DNA from: Atopobium massiliense
GTDB taxonomy: Bacteria > Actinomycetota > Coriobacteriia > Coriobacteriales > Atopobiaceae
Reading direction: 5' to 3'
Assembly: GCA_900343135.1 (NCBI GenBank)
Contig: OPYK01000005.1
Location: forward strand, 85,136-149,135
DNA: 64,000 nucleotides
Part shown: in pieces, positions 36,025 through 44,900 of the stretch
How the letters are laid out: each line of letters opens with the position of its first letter
Position numbering within the stretch: the stretch's first letter is position 1
The notes under the pieces: generated by a model
What the model was told of the DNA's origin: nothing
Database searches by the model: none
What the model saw: only the letters and a program-made list of their open reading frames with translations
Program-made: the position numbers and the translations under genes

Positions 36025-37233
36025 ATGGTATTTACTGATGTAGACTACCTGATACATGTGGTAACACGGGAAGATCGCGTTGTTTTTGTAGACTGTATTC
36101 CACGTTGCGTTTACACAGGTAAAGAGGCATACTCGCCATCTTCTGCTGAAAATCAAACGTTAATTGATAAATCGGCTACAAATGAAGAAACAGAAGATGC
36201 ACCTATATGGAACGCACTGCATCCTTATTTTCTAGTACTTAAGGACACACAGCTACAAAAGAATCATGTATATCGCATTCGTTTACAGGCACAACATAGT
36301 GAAGTGTTTAATCCAGAGCGCTTGGAGGTGCTGTTACAAACAGATTGGTTTGCCTATGCACTTATTGGCGACAATCTCGAAGTATATTCGTATTCGCTTG
36401 TTTCAGAAGAAGATAATGAGTATCTGTATACATTAGCACGCTCGCCGCTTTGCGCGCCATCAGTAAAAGATGAATTTATGGCTGCAGACATCGCACAGCA
36501 AGTAAACACGTTTTCGGTTTTTTCATCCGGTGAGGGGCTTGCATCGGGCTTTCTAAACGCACAACAAAAGCCTGTACTTATGTATGATATGGGATACACA
36601 CCTTCATTTTTAAAAGGGAATGCTGGTAAACGTTTTAGGCTTGATACGTCCTGTTTACAGTGGCTTGTAATTTCTCACCGACATATGGATCACTACAATT
36701 ACTTTTTACGGTATATAGAGCAGTTGCGCGCAACAAAACTTATCATTAATAGCAATGTATTGAGCTTGGCATCGCTTACTCTGCGAAAAATATATCGCAC
36801 GTTTGCAAAGAACAACCAACTGTATATGCTTACGCAGCCAGTTGTGCAGCATATAGCAACTGGGTTTATTACGCTATTTCTTGCAGATAATCCAACGTAT
36901 AACGAAACGGGTGTTCAAGCAGCTCATGAAGGTAGTAGTTGTATGCTGTATACGGGTAAACCGTCTATTTTTATGATGGGTGACAACTATTTGGACGATA
37001 TTCGTTTTAATGAGTTGGGAGTAATTGATTATCTGCAGGCAACACATCACGGCAGTACATTTACACGAAGTACGTATCAGACAATTCCTATGAGCACGGG
37101 GAAAGGCGTACTTATGATACCGAGTTCTTGTGAGCACTATAACCATCCCGACCACGTTGAGGAATATAGTATGCGCGGCTGGAAAACGCAATTGTACACT
37201 CAAGTCAAAACTATTACCATTCACCTAAAATAA
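36025..37233 (+). CDS. MBL-fold metallohydrolase, ComEC-like, unknown role
   Basis: 402-residue protein with a C-terminal metallo-beta-lactamase fold: VISHRHMDHYN (HxHxDH) and ATHHGSTF (His ligand), similar to the ComEC/Rec2 hydrolase group. The N-terminal ~180 residues match nothing I recognise, and there is no signal peptide. GAAAGTGAGG precedes ATG 36025; an in-frame upstream start at 35920 would overlap the GH4 gene and is less likely. It sits between the GH4 gene and the PTS permease, so a role in the same sugar pathway or in an associated phosphoester or signal is suspected but unproven. Confidence 0.75.
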   Translation: MVFTDVDYLIHVVTREDRVVFVDCIPRCVYTGKEAYSPSSAENQTLIDKSATNEETEDAPIWNALHPYFLVLKDTQLQKNHVYRIRLQAQHSEVFNPERLEVLLQTDWFAYALIGDNLEVYSYSLVSEEDNEYLYTLARSPLCAPSVKDEFMAADIAQQVNTFSVFSSGEGLASGFLNAQQKPVLMYDMGYTPSFLKGNAGKRFRLDTSCLQWLVISHRHMDHYNYFLRYIEQLRATKLIINSNVLSLASLTLRKIYRTFAKNNQLYMLTQPVVQHIATGFITLFLADNPTYNETGVQAAHEGSSCMLYTGKPSIFMMGDNYLDDIRFNELGVIDYLQATHHGSTFTRSTYQTIPMSTGKGVLMIPSSCEHYNHPDHVEEYSMRGWKTQLYTQVKTITIHLK

Positions 37234-37239
37234 TTTGCC

Positions 37240-37322
37240 ACTGATATTGTGTTTGGTTAGTATCAGTTTTGAACAGGTGACTATAATTAGGCCTTAGCTC
37301 AAGCATGCTAGGGCTTTTTTGT
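37240..37322 (+). promoter_or_regulatory. Terminator-bearing leader before the PTS permease; candidate antitermination site
   Basis: ACTGATA / TATCAGT forms a first hairpin (37240-37267) followed by TTT. A second stem (AGGCCTTAGC against GCTAGGGCTT with G-T pairs, 37289-37318) is followed by a run of T. Both lie within the operon before the permease gene. A LicT/BglG antiterminator is encoded three genes downstream, so conditional read-through here is plausible. I did not find a good match to the classical RAT consensus. Confidence 0.5.
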
Positions 37323-37376
37323 GCCCATTTTGCATGACTTTAGTTCTATAAACTGTCCTTTAGTGAGGAGGATACG

Positions 37377-39005
37377 ATGAAACAAAAGTTTCAGCAATTT
37401 GGTAAGGCTATGCTTGTTCCCATTAGTCTTATAGCATTATCAGGCCTTTGTTTAGGTTTAGGCGGCGCTCTTACCTCTAAACTTACTATGACCTCGCTTG
37501 GCGTCGATTGGTCATGGTATTCTACATCGATTATATTTGCGTTTTTCTCGGTATTTAAGGGTTTGGGTAGTGTAGTTATTGGTAATCTTGGCATTTTATA
37601 TGCTATTGGCTGCGCGTTTTCACTGGCAAAGAAAGAGAAAGGGTGGGCGGCTTTTTCTGCAGCTGTTGGTTATTTTGCAATGATGAATACGCAGGAAGTG
37701 CTGTTAGGTATTGCTGGTTTTAATGCTGATAATACAACAGTACAAGCGCTCGTTTCTGCTGGACTTACAACACTTGAAGCAAGTAAACAGGCGGGCTTGT
37801 ACACCACTTCACTTGGTTTCTTTACGTATGGTACAGGTGTTTTTGGTGGTATTGCTATCGGCTGCATAGTTGCTTGGATAACGTCGAAATTCTACAACCA
37901 AAAGCTTCCTGTTGCGCTTTCATTTTTTGCGGGCTCACGTACTGTTCCAATTATCTCTCTTGTAGCAGGCGGTTTGCTGGGCATTATATTCTATTATGTG
38001 TGGCCAACTATTGGTGGTCTGTTTGTTAACATTGCAGCATTTGTATATCAATCGGGTTACGTTGGAACGTTCGTTTACCGTTTTTCTGAGGAATGTCTTG
38101 TCCCATTTGGTATGCATCCACTTATTTCTACGCCAATGCGTTGGACTGAACTTGGTGGCTCAGCAATAATTGATGGAACGCGTGTTGTTGGCAACAGTGC
38201 AATTCAGCTTGCACAACTTGCTTCTAACCAGAGCGATAAACTTTTGGTTCGTGCTTTTATGGCTGGTATGGGTGTTATTGACTATGCTATATTCCCAGCT
38301 GTTGCGTGTGCAATGTATGTGTGCGCAAAAAAAGAGAACAAAAAGAAGGTTGCCGGTCTGCTTATCCCAACAATCATTTCAACAGTGTTCTTTGGTGTTA
38401 CCGAACCAATTTTGTTTACGTTCCTTTTTATTGCTCCGTGGCTGTACTTCTTGGTTTATGCACCTTTGGCAGGCTTGGCAGAAGTTTTGTGCGAATGGAT
38501 GGGCGTCTCGGTTTTTCAGGGTAATATTAAGGATCTTATACCATTCTTACTGCGTCCTGAAAAACTGAACCTGTGGCCCTACCTCATTATTCTGCCGGTA
38601 TTCTTTGTCATTACATTTTTCCTCTTTACGTTCCTTATCAAGAAGTTCAATATTATGACTCCGGGTCGAGAAGAAGAAGCTAATTCAGATGACATCCACC
38701 TCCTCTCTAAAGCAGAATATAATGCTAAGATGGCTATGAAAGCTTCTGATTCTGATGACATTAAGCTTGCTAAGGGCATCATCGCTGCTCTTGGTGGGGC
38801 TGAAAACATTGAGGATCTGGATAACTGCATTTCGAGACTTCGCGTGGTTGTACGCGATAAGGGTAAGATGGCTCCAGACGATCTTTTCAAAAAGGAACTA
38901 AAGGCAATGGGTGTAATCCATATGGGTGATAAGGCAGTTCAGATTATTTATGGCCCTGCTGTCGGCGGAATTGCAGCAGATGTTCGAGAGTTGATTGGGG
39001 AGTAG
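37377..39005 (+). CDS. PTS alpha-glucoside-type EIICB permease
   Basis: Membrane transporter that phosphorylates its sugar during import. Residues 1-430 are the EIIC domain, with about ten hydrophobic segments and family motifs PFGMHPL and FGVTEPILF. Residues about 460-542 are the EIIB domain, with phospho-accepting Cys in LDNCISRLRV. It resembles the MalX/GlvC group (alpha-glucosides), though the exact sugar cannot be read from sequence. The needed EIIA is encoded at the end of the cluster. GAGGAGG precedes ATG 37377. Confidence 0.9.
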   Translation: MKQKFQQFGKAMLVPISLIALSGLCLGLGGALTSKLTMTSLGVDWSWYSTSIIFAFFSVFKGLGSVVIGNLGILYAIGCAFSLAKKEKGWAAFSAAVGYFAMMNTQEVLLGIAGFNADNTTVQALVSAGLTTLEASKQAGLYTTSLGFFTYGTGVFGGIAIGCIVAWITSKFYNQKLPVALSFFAGSRTVPIISLVAGGLLGIIFYYVWPTIGGLFVNIAAFVYQSGYVGTFVYRFSEECLVPFGMHPLISTPMRWTELGGSAIIDGTRVVGNSAIQLAQLASNQSDKLLVRAFMAGMGVIDYAIFPAVACAMYVCAKKENKKKVAGLLIPTIISTVFFGVTEPILFTFLFIAPWLYFLVYAPLAGLAEVLCEWMGVSVFQGNIKDLIPFLLRPEKLNLWPYLIILPVFFVITFFLFTFLIKKFNIMTPGREEEANSDDIHLLSKAEYNAKMAMKASDSDDIKLAKGIIAALGGAENIEDLDNCISRLRVVVRDKGKMAPDDLFKKELKAMGVIHMGDKAVQIIYGPAVGGIAADVRELIGE

Positions 39006-39006
39006 C

Positions 39007-40419
39007 ATGATCTTTTCGGGTACTTTTAATAATGAAAAAGAGCTCGAAATACATCAACATATGCTTGAAGTGAATGGGGCTTGCTCCATTCACTTCACCC
39101 TTCTTAAAGGAGCATTTGAACACTTCTTTATTGAGGTTTGGGACAGCAATGCTTGTTTGCGAGCAGTACTAACATATAAAACAAGACTCACACGGTTTAT
39201 TATTACCCCAGATGCCCGCACAACTACCAATTACTGTAAGTGCGGCGTGCTGCCGTCGGGTGAATGGTGTATTAAGGTTATAAAGCCACAGGTAGTTAAT
39301 GGTGGTTACGAGTTTTCTGTTACATTTGATGAAGAGCTATGTAGTGAGGATGATAGCGTTTACATCAACCCTATGAAACAAGATTTTGCTGCAGTACATC
39401 AAAGTGAATGCCGGTGGTATAAGGGTGATCTTCACCTTCATTCAAAACATAGTGATGGCCGCGTAACTCAAGAAGAGCAAATCTTTGAAGCAAATAGGCA
39501 GGAAATGGACTATATTGCGCCAACGGAGCACTCGGCGCTTACAACCAAATATCCTCTTTGTCGGCAGCTGGTTTTACCTGCTACAGAAATGACGTGGGAC
39601 AATCATGGTCATTATAATATTTGGGGCGTACGCGAATTTATTGACTATGCCTTATGTATTGATGGCGCGGCGAATAAAAACGACGCTCTTAACAGGTTGT
39701 TTTCCTATTGTCACGAGAGAGGGTATGTTGTTTCGTTAAACCATCCATTTCCCTATGGTTGGAAACTTTTGCACAATTTCGACCTTGCGAATATTTCGTG
39801 TATTGAAGTAATTAACGCGCCGCATCAGCTGAATCGCGAAGTTGATAACGAAAAAGCTTTACGCTTTTGGGATTTTCTGTGGCAACACGGCATATGCCTT
39901 ATGGCTGTGGGAGGTAGCGACTCACATAAAAAGGAATACTTTTTGCATTACTCGCTTGGGTTGCCCACAACGCAAGTTTATTGTGATGGTTTGTCTGTTA
40001 ATAATGTGCTAAGCGCACTTAAGAGTGGGCATACGTTTATTCATGCATTTGATGAAGCAGAAATTTGTTTTCACCGCATTGGCAATGTAAAATCCCTCGT
40101 ATTACCAGGCAGCTATTTTAAGGGCACGTTTGTAATGCAGGCGCGTTGTTTGCATCCAGTTGACTGGGAGCTTATACAGAATGGCAATGTTGTATATCGA
40201 ACCCATAGCGCCACATTCTACTGTGAACCAACTGTTGCAGCTGGCGATTACGTACGTTTGCAGGCACGTAAAGACAATGAAGTAATTGTCCTGGTAAATC
40301 CGGTGCACGCGATGGAAATACAACCAAAACACTGTTTTTTCCAGGATGTTCTTGCGGAGTTCAAAAAAGTTGACCACACTGTGTTTCAACCTTTGCAAAA
40401 AAATATTGCGATTAAATAA
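39007..40419 (+). CDS. PHP-domain metallohydrolase, CehA/McbA-like
   Basis: 470-residue protein with a C-terminal PHP hydrolase core: GDLHLHSKHSDG, APTEHSAL, SLNHPFPYGW and VGGSDSHK supply the metal ligands. The N-terminal ~130 residues are beta-rich, as in CehA/McbA-type proteins, and the C-terminus has a further beta-sandwich-like segment. PHP enzymes of this kind are often phosphoesterases. It follows the PTS gene by one base, and ATG 39007 uses TTGGGG inside the permease end. Its place in a PTS operon suggests a phosphosugar or phosphodiester substrate. That is inference. Confidence 0.8.
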   Translation: MIFSGTFNNEKELEIHQHMLEVNGACSIHFTLLKGAFEHFFIEVWDSNACLRAVLTYKTRLTRFIITPDARTTTNYCKCGVLPSGEWCIKVIKPQVVNGGYEFSVTFDEELCSEDDSVYINPMKQDFAAVHQSECRWYKGDLHLHSKHSDGRVTQEEQIFEANRQEMDYIAPTEHSALTTKYPLCRQLVLPATEMTWDNHGHYNIWGVREFIDYALCIDGAANKNDALNRLFSYCHERGYVVSLNHPFPYGWKLLHNFDLANISCIEVINAPHQLNREVDNEKALRFWDFLWQHGICLMAVGGSDSHKKEYFLHYSLGLPTTQVYCDGLSVNNVLSALKSGHTFIHAFDEAEICFHRIGNVKSLVLPGSYFKGTFVMQARCLHPVDWELIQNGNVVYRTHSATFYCEPTVAAGDYVRLQARKDNEVIVLVNPVHAMEIQPKHCFFQDVLAEFKKVDHTVFQPLQKNIAIK

Positions 40420-40433
40420 CTGGGATGATTGTG

Positions 40434-41285
40434 ATGAAAAGTAATATGTACATCATTCAGGAAGTTTTTAACCATAATGCACTGTTATGTCAGCAACAAA
40501 CAACAGATGAGAATTATCTCTTTTTTGGCAAAGGTATTGGCTTTAAGCGTAAGAGGGGAGATATTTTTGTAGTCGATAAAAATGTAGAGCGTGTTTTGTT
40601 AACCTTAACAAGGGACGCTATCGACCGCTATAAATTTTTGGTAGAGCAAGTAGAGAATAAGCAACTTATCAAAATAGTTCAAAACATTGTTTTACAAGCT
40701 CAAAGCTATTTTGAACATACCATTTCGGGCGATTTGGAAATTAGCCTTCTTGACCATCTTAACTTTGCGATCCAGCGCCGTAAGCAAGGGTATGATATGC
40801 ACTACCCATTTGTTAATGAGCTTAAGTTCTTATATCCAAAAGAATATACATTTTCACAAGAAGCTCTGGCCTATCTTAAAAGTGAGCTTAAAGATGACGC
40901 ACCTGATGATGACGAGCTTGCCTTTTTGATTATGCACATCCACGCTGCTGTTAGTGGGAATCGCGTATCAAATGTGCTGAATTATAATCATGCAGCGGTG
41001 CGTTGTGTTGAGCTGTTAGAGCAAATGGAACATATCACAATTGATAGAAGCACAGTTTATTATAGTAGGTTTTTAAGACATGTAATTTTTGCTTTGCAAC
41101 GCAGCAGAGATGGGCAAACAATTAAAAATGTCATGCTAGACAATATCAAAAAATCATTTTCTCATGAATTTGAACTCGGGCAAGCGTTAGCGCTCTATGT
41201 TAAAAAGACCTTGCGACTTACGTTAGATGAAGATGAGATTGCGTATTTAGCGCTGCATATTTATAGCATGCTTCATGATAAATAG
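40434..41285 (+). CDS. BglG/LicT-family transcriptional antiterminator
   Basis: An N-terminal CAT RNA-binding domain (MYIIQEVFNHNALL, GKGIGFKRKRGD) is followed by two PTS regulation domains with the phosphorylatable histidines in MHYPFVNELK, IMHIHAAV and ALHIYSML. Such proteins bind a RAT hairpin and let transcription pass a terminator when sugar is present. The terminator before the permease is the obvious target. ATG 40425, 40434 and 40446 are all in frame; 40434 has GGGA eight bases upstream. Confidence 0.9.
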   Translation: MKSNMYIIQEVFNHNALLCQQQTTDENYLFFGKGIGFKRKRGDIFVVDKNVERVLLTLTRDAIDRYKFLVEQVENKQLIKIVQNIVLQAQSYFEHTISGDLEISLLDHLNFAIQRRKQGYDMHYPFVNELKFLYPKEYTFSQEALAYLKSELKDDAPDDDELAFLIMHIHAAVSGNRVSNVLNYNHAAVRCVELLEQMEHITIDRSTVYYSRFLRHVIFALQRSRDGQTIKNVMLDNIKKSFSHEFELGQALALYVKKTLRLTLDEDEIAYLALHIYSMLHDK

Positions 41286-41386
41286 TTACTGGATGCCCTA
41301 GTGATTGCTGGATGCCACATTAACCGGCACAGTGCAAATGAAACACAGCATAGATGAAACATAGTGTAGATGAAAGAGAGTTTAGA

Positions 41387-41878
41387 ATGTTTTCATTATT
41401 TAAGAAAAAAAGTTTAGAAGTATATGCGCCTGTAAAAGGTGTAATTATGGCAATGGCAGACGTGCAAGATCCTGTTTTTGCACAGAATATGATGGGTGAA
41501 GGTATTGCCATTCAGTATGAAGAAGGCGATGCGTATACACCAATAGAAGGAACGGTTGCTTCAGTTATAAAACCCTCGTATCATGCATTTGGTATGCAGG
41601 CGGCTTCGGGGCTTGAAGTTTTAGTACATGTTGGACTAGATACAGTTACTCTTGGTGCGGGCATATTTGAGCCTCTTGTTAATCAAGGTGATGAAGCTCA
41701 CATGGGAGATAAGCTTTTAACAATCAATAAGGATGCACTGCATCAATCTGGGCTAACGCTAACCACACCTATTGTAATACTCTCGAATGACCATATTAAG
41801 CATGTGGAGTATTGTGTTGCGCCTGGGGATAAAGCCGTGCCAGGTGAAACACTTATTATGCGTTGCGAGGTGTGCTAG
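41387..41878 (+). CDS. PTS glucose-type EIIA protein
   Basis: Soluble phosphocarrier that supplies the EIICB permease. The Crr fold is clear: YAPVKGVIM, SYHAFGM (first His) and the active-site VHVGLDTV (phospho-His). FVxxGDxV appears as LVNQGDEA. ATG 41387, with GAAAGAG upstream, is preferred to the in-frame ATG 41354. 163 residues is normal. It is the last gene of the cluster and ends just before a strong terminator, completing a full PTS (IICB+IIA). Confidence 0.9.
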   Translation: MFSLFKKKSLEVYAPVKGVIMAMADVQDPVFAQNMMGEGIAIQYEEGDAYTPIEGTVASVIKPSYHAFGMQAASGLEVLVHVGLDTVTLGAGIFEPLVNQGDEAHMGDKLLTINKDALHQSGLTLTTPIVILSNDHIKHVEYCVAPGDKAVPGETLIMRCEVC

Positions 41879-41934
41879 CTTTTAGATTCTGCTCAAATTA
41901 CGCTGTACATGAAATGCGATAGAAGCTGCAATAT

Positions 41935-41972
41935 GCACTGCCTTGCAAACCCCGCAAGGCAGTGCGTTTTTG
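41935..41972 (+). terminator. Rho-independent terminator of the sugar island
   Basis: Perfect 12-bp stem GCACTGCCTTGC / GCAAGGCAGTGC with loop AAACCCC, followed by a run of five T. It separates the island from the convergent 1,399-residue gene. Confidence 0.92.
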
Positions 41973-41987
41973 TGGATAACCTGCCAG

Positions 41988-44900
41988 TTAGAAGTCACTA
42001 TCGCTGTCGTCCGTGTCATCAGAGCCGTCAAAATCATCGTCTGAGTCATCCGAATCATCCGAATCGTTGTCTTGGGGATAATCATCCGAGCTAAACGGGT
42101 TGTACGACCCTGTGCCAAAAGGATTGTCGTCATAGTGGTTATCATCATCGTTATCGTCGCTGTTGTCACTATTGAACGAACCGTCGCCGCGGGAATCATC
42201 GCCGCCATCACGGCCGCTGAACGAGCCGCCAGCCGATCCGCCTGCCGCAGCCGCCGCATCTTCAAGCGCCTGCGCGAGTGCCTGCTTTTCCTTCACCCCA
42301 AGCTCAAGCTGCCTTTCCTGCGGCGAGCGCTCAATCGACCGCGCAATTCCCACAAACACATCGTCCTGCGTTAAGTTAAACATGTGCCGCACAAAATTCC
42401 GCGCCACGCTAAATAGCTCGGCATTTATCGCCGCTTTGGTACCCTTAAGCAAAAACGAAATTGTCTGCTTTGTAGGCGCAATGGGAATGTTGTACGCTTG
42501 CAAAATTTCCTGGATGTCGTCGGTTGGAATGTGTTCAACATCAAATCCATCGTTATGAATAATCACCGGCACAATGCGACCCTCACTCAGATACATGTGC
42601 GCCGGGGTCGCTGACGCCTCCTCAAGCTCGGGCAAAAAGTGAACAGCCAGGTCATAGCACGCTTTTGCTGCAAGCTGGTGGTGCTTATAGGCCTGAATAT
42701 GCGCCATGTTGTAGTATGCAAACGCCAGGCTTTCGTTTTCGTGGGCAAGCTGCATAAGCTGGCAAATTTGCGTTTGTGCTTCGTCCACTTTTTTAGCATG
42801 GACGAGGCTATTTATAAGCACCATGCGTGCCCGCGTATCAACGGGCGCAATATCCACAAGGCGTTGCGCTTGCACAATTGCCTTGTTGAGCTGCTGTTTT
42901 TCGCCATATGCTACCGAAAGGCACATACGCGCCTCAAAAAGCGCATCGGGGACGAGCATAACGGTTTTGTTGTGGCGCACGTTGCGCACATTGCTTACGA
43001 GCCCCGTACGGGCGGGAAACTTGCTGGTACGCTTGTCGATACGCGTACGTCCGTCGCCAACTGCCTGTGCGCCAGCTGTGCCCGATGCCTGAACGCCCGC
43101 GTACTTAGCTGCATGCGCGCGCCATGCACGTTCAGCATCACATTCAACGTTGTATCGAGCTCTATCCACGTAGTTTGCAAAATACTGCCACGACACCTGC
43201 TCATCTGAGACATACGTGTCGTTCATGTCAACAGTATCAATGATAGGTTCAAGCAAATTGATTACTGCATCATATCTCCGACGGTTGCACGCCTTAACTG
43301 CCTGCTTACACGCCGTATTAAGCGCGCCGCCACTAACAAACTCATTAACAATGGCCGCCGGCTCACAAGCAAGCTCTTGGTGAACAAGTTTGGCTGCACA
43401 CCTGCGTGCCGCTTCATCAATAAGCGGGTCGTTATACTTTTTTGCACAGGCAAACAGCTCACGCACATTGTGCTCATATGCGCAGGTAGACGTAGCCGCA
43501 CTATACAAGTTACCGAGAAGCTCCTGGCCAATGTACATAGCACGTTCGTTTTGCGAAATGGTAAGCCCCGATGCATACTTGCTACCAAGCGCCCGCGCAG
43601 CCGCTGCCCGCAGCTTGGTGGTGTTGTCTTGAATGCTTGTGTATCTTCTCGCCGGACAAAAGCGCTGGTCTTCTATGTTGCACAAGGGGAGTATGGGGCG
43701 AAGTACGGCATCTTCGTAGCGCATTGCAGGGACAAAGCGATGGTAAATGGCCTGCAGATTTTCTGTGTGATGTAGATCAATGTTAGCCATGCGTGCACGG
43801 TCGAAATCAACCGAAAGCACGTAGTCTTTGCGCGTGGTGCTTTCACGCACCGCTTGAACCCAAACGTGCTGAATGCGTGTGGACGCACGAAATGCAAACG
43901 ATGCCAAAAGCAGGGCAACACGCAGGGTATATGCGGATGCATCTTTACGACGCACTGCTTTACCTGCGGGAATAAGGTAGCTTTCGTTATACGCCATATC
44001 GTCTTCACGGATGGCAAGCAACGCAGCCCGTTGGCGTTCTTCTGAGGTGTCGTAGCGGCTTGGGTTTTTGGCAATGCGTGCGAGTTGCTTATCAATAATA
44101 TTGATATATGCGTTGTGGAGAATGTCGTGGACAGACTCGGTTGTTACGAGCGATACCAGCATGGCGTCAAGCACGCGCAGGTGGAAGGTGGAGTTGTCGT
44201 CGGCATGTTCGTCATTGGTATGTTTGCGAATAAAGGGCGATTGCACAATGTGCAGTGTTGGATGCTGCCTAAACGATTTTGCAAGCGGAATGTGAGGAAA
44301 TATCTTGCGATAGTCATACTCGGCATATTGGGAGTCGTCTGTAGTTGTTTTTCCAACAAAACCCGCAGCGTCAGCACCACCCGCCGTACCTGCCGTACCT
44401 GCTGCACCTGCGGAGGTTTCGCACGCGGGGTCTGCGTCCACCGAACCCATGGTGGTAAGGTAGGGCAGCGCGTCTTCATGCGTGGCAAAAAACTCAATCG
44501 CAACATTGCCATCCTTCACATTGCAGCGAAAATCTGCACGTAAACGATAGGGTAGCTGCAGCGTTTCAATTACATACGCCAAACTTTGGCGCACGTTCCA
44601 CTCAGTATCAACCGTGTGTTCCTGCATCATATCGTTCTTATTTAAATAAAACGGCTCAGAAATGCGCTCGGTAAACGCACAGATGTTGCGCGCGTACGTC
44701 TGTTGAAAATTGAGCACATCTGCCGGCTCGTAATACGTATTCTCAGGATAATATTTAGTAAACAAAAGGAACAAATTAAGCGCTGTTTCGATTTTTTCAA
44801 TTTGAATGCGCTGTAACAAATCGCTTGTCGGCTTTTGTTGCTGCAGGTAAAACAGCCCCGATGCAGGTGGTATAACTACGCGCACATCATCAAGATTAGC

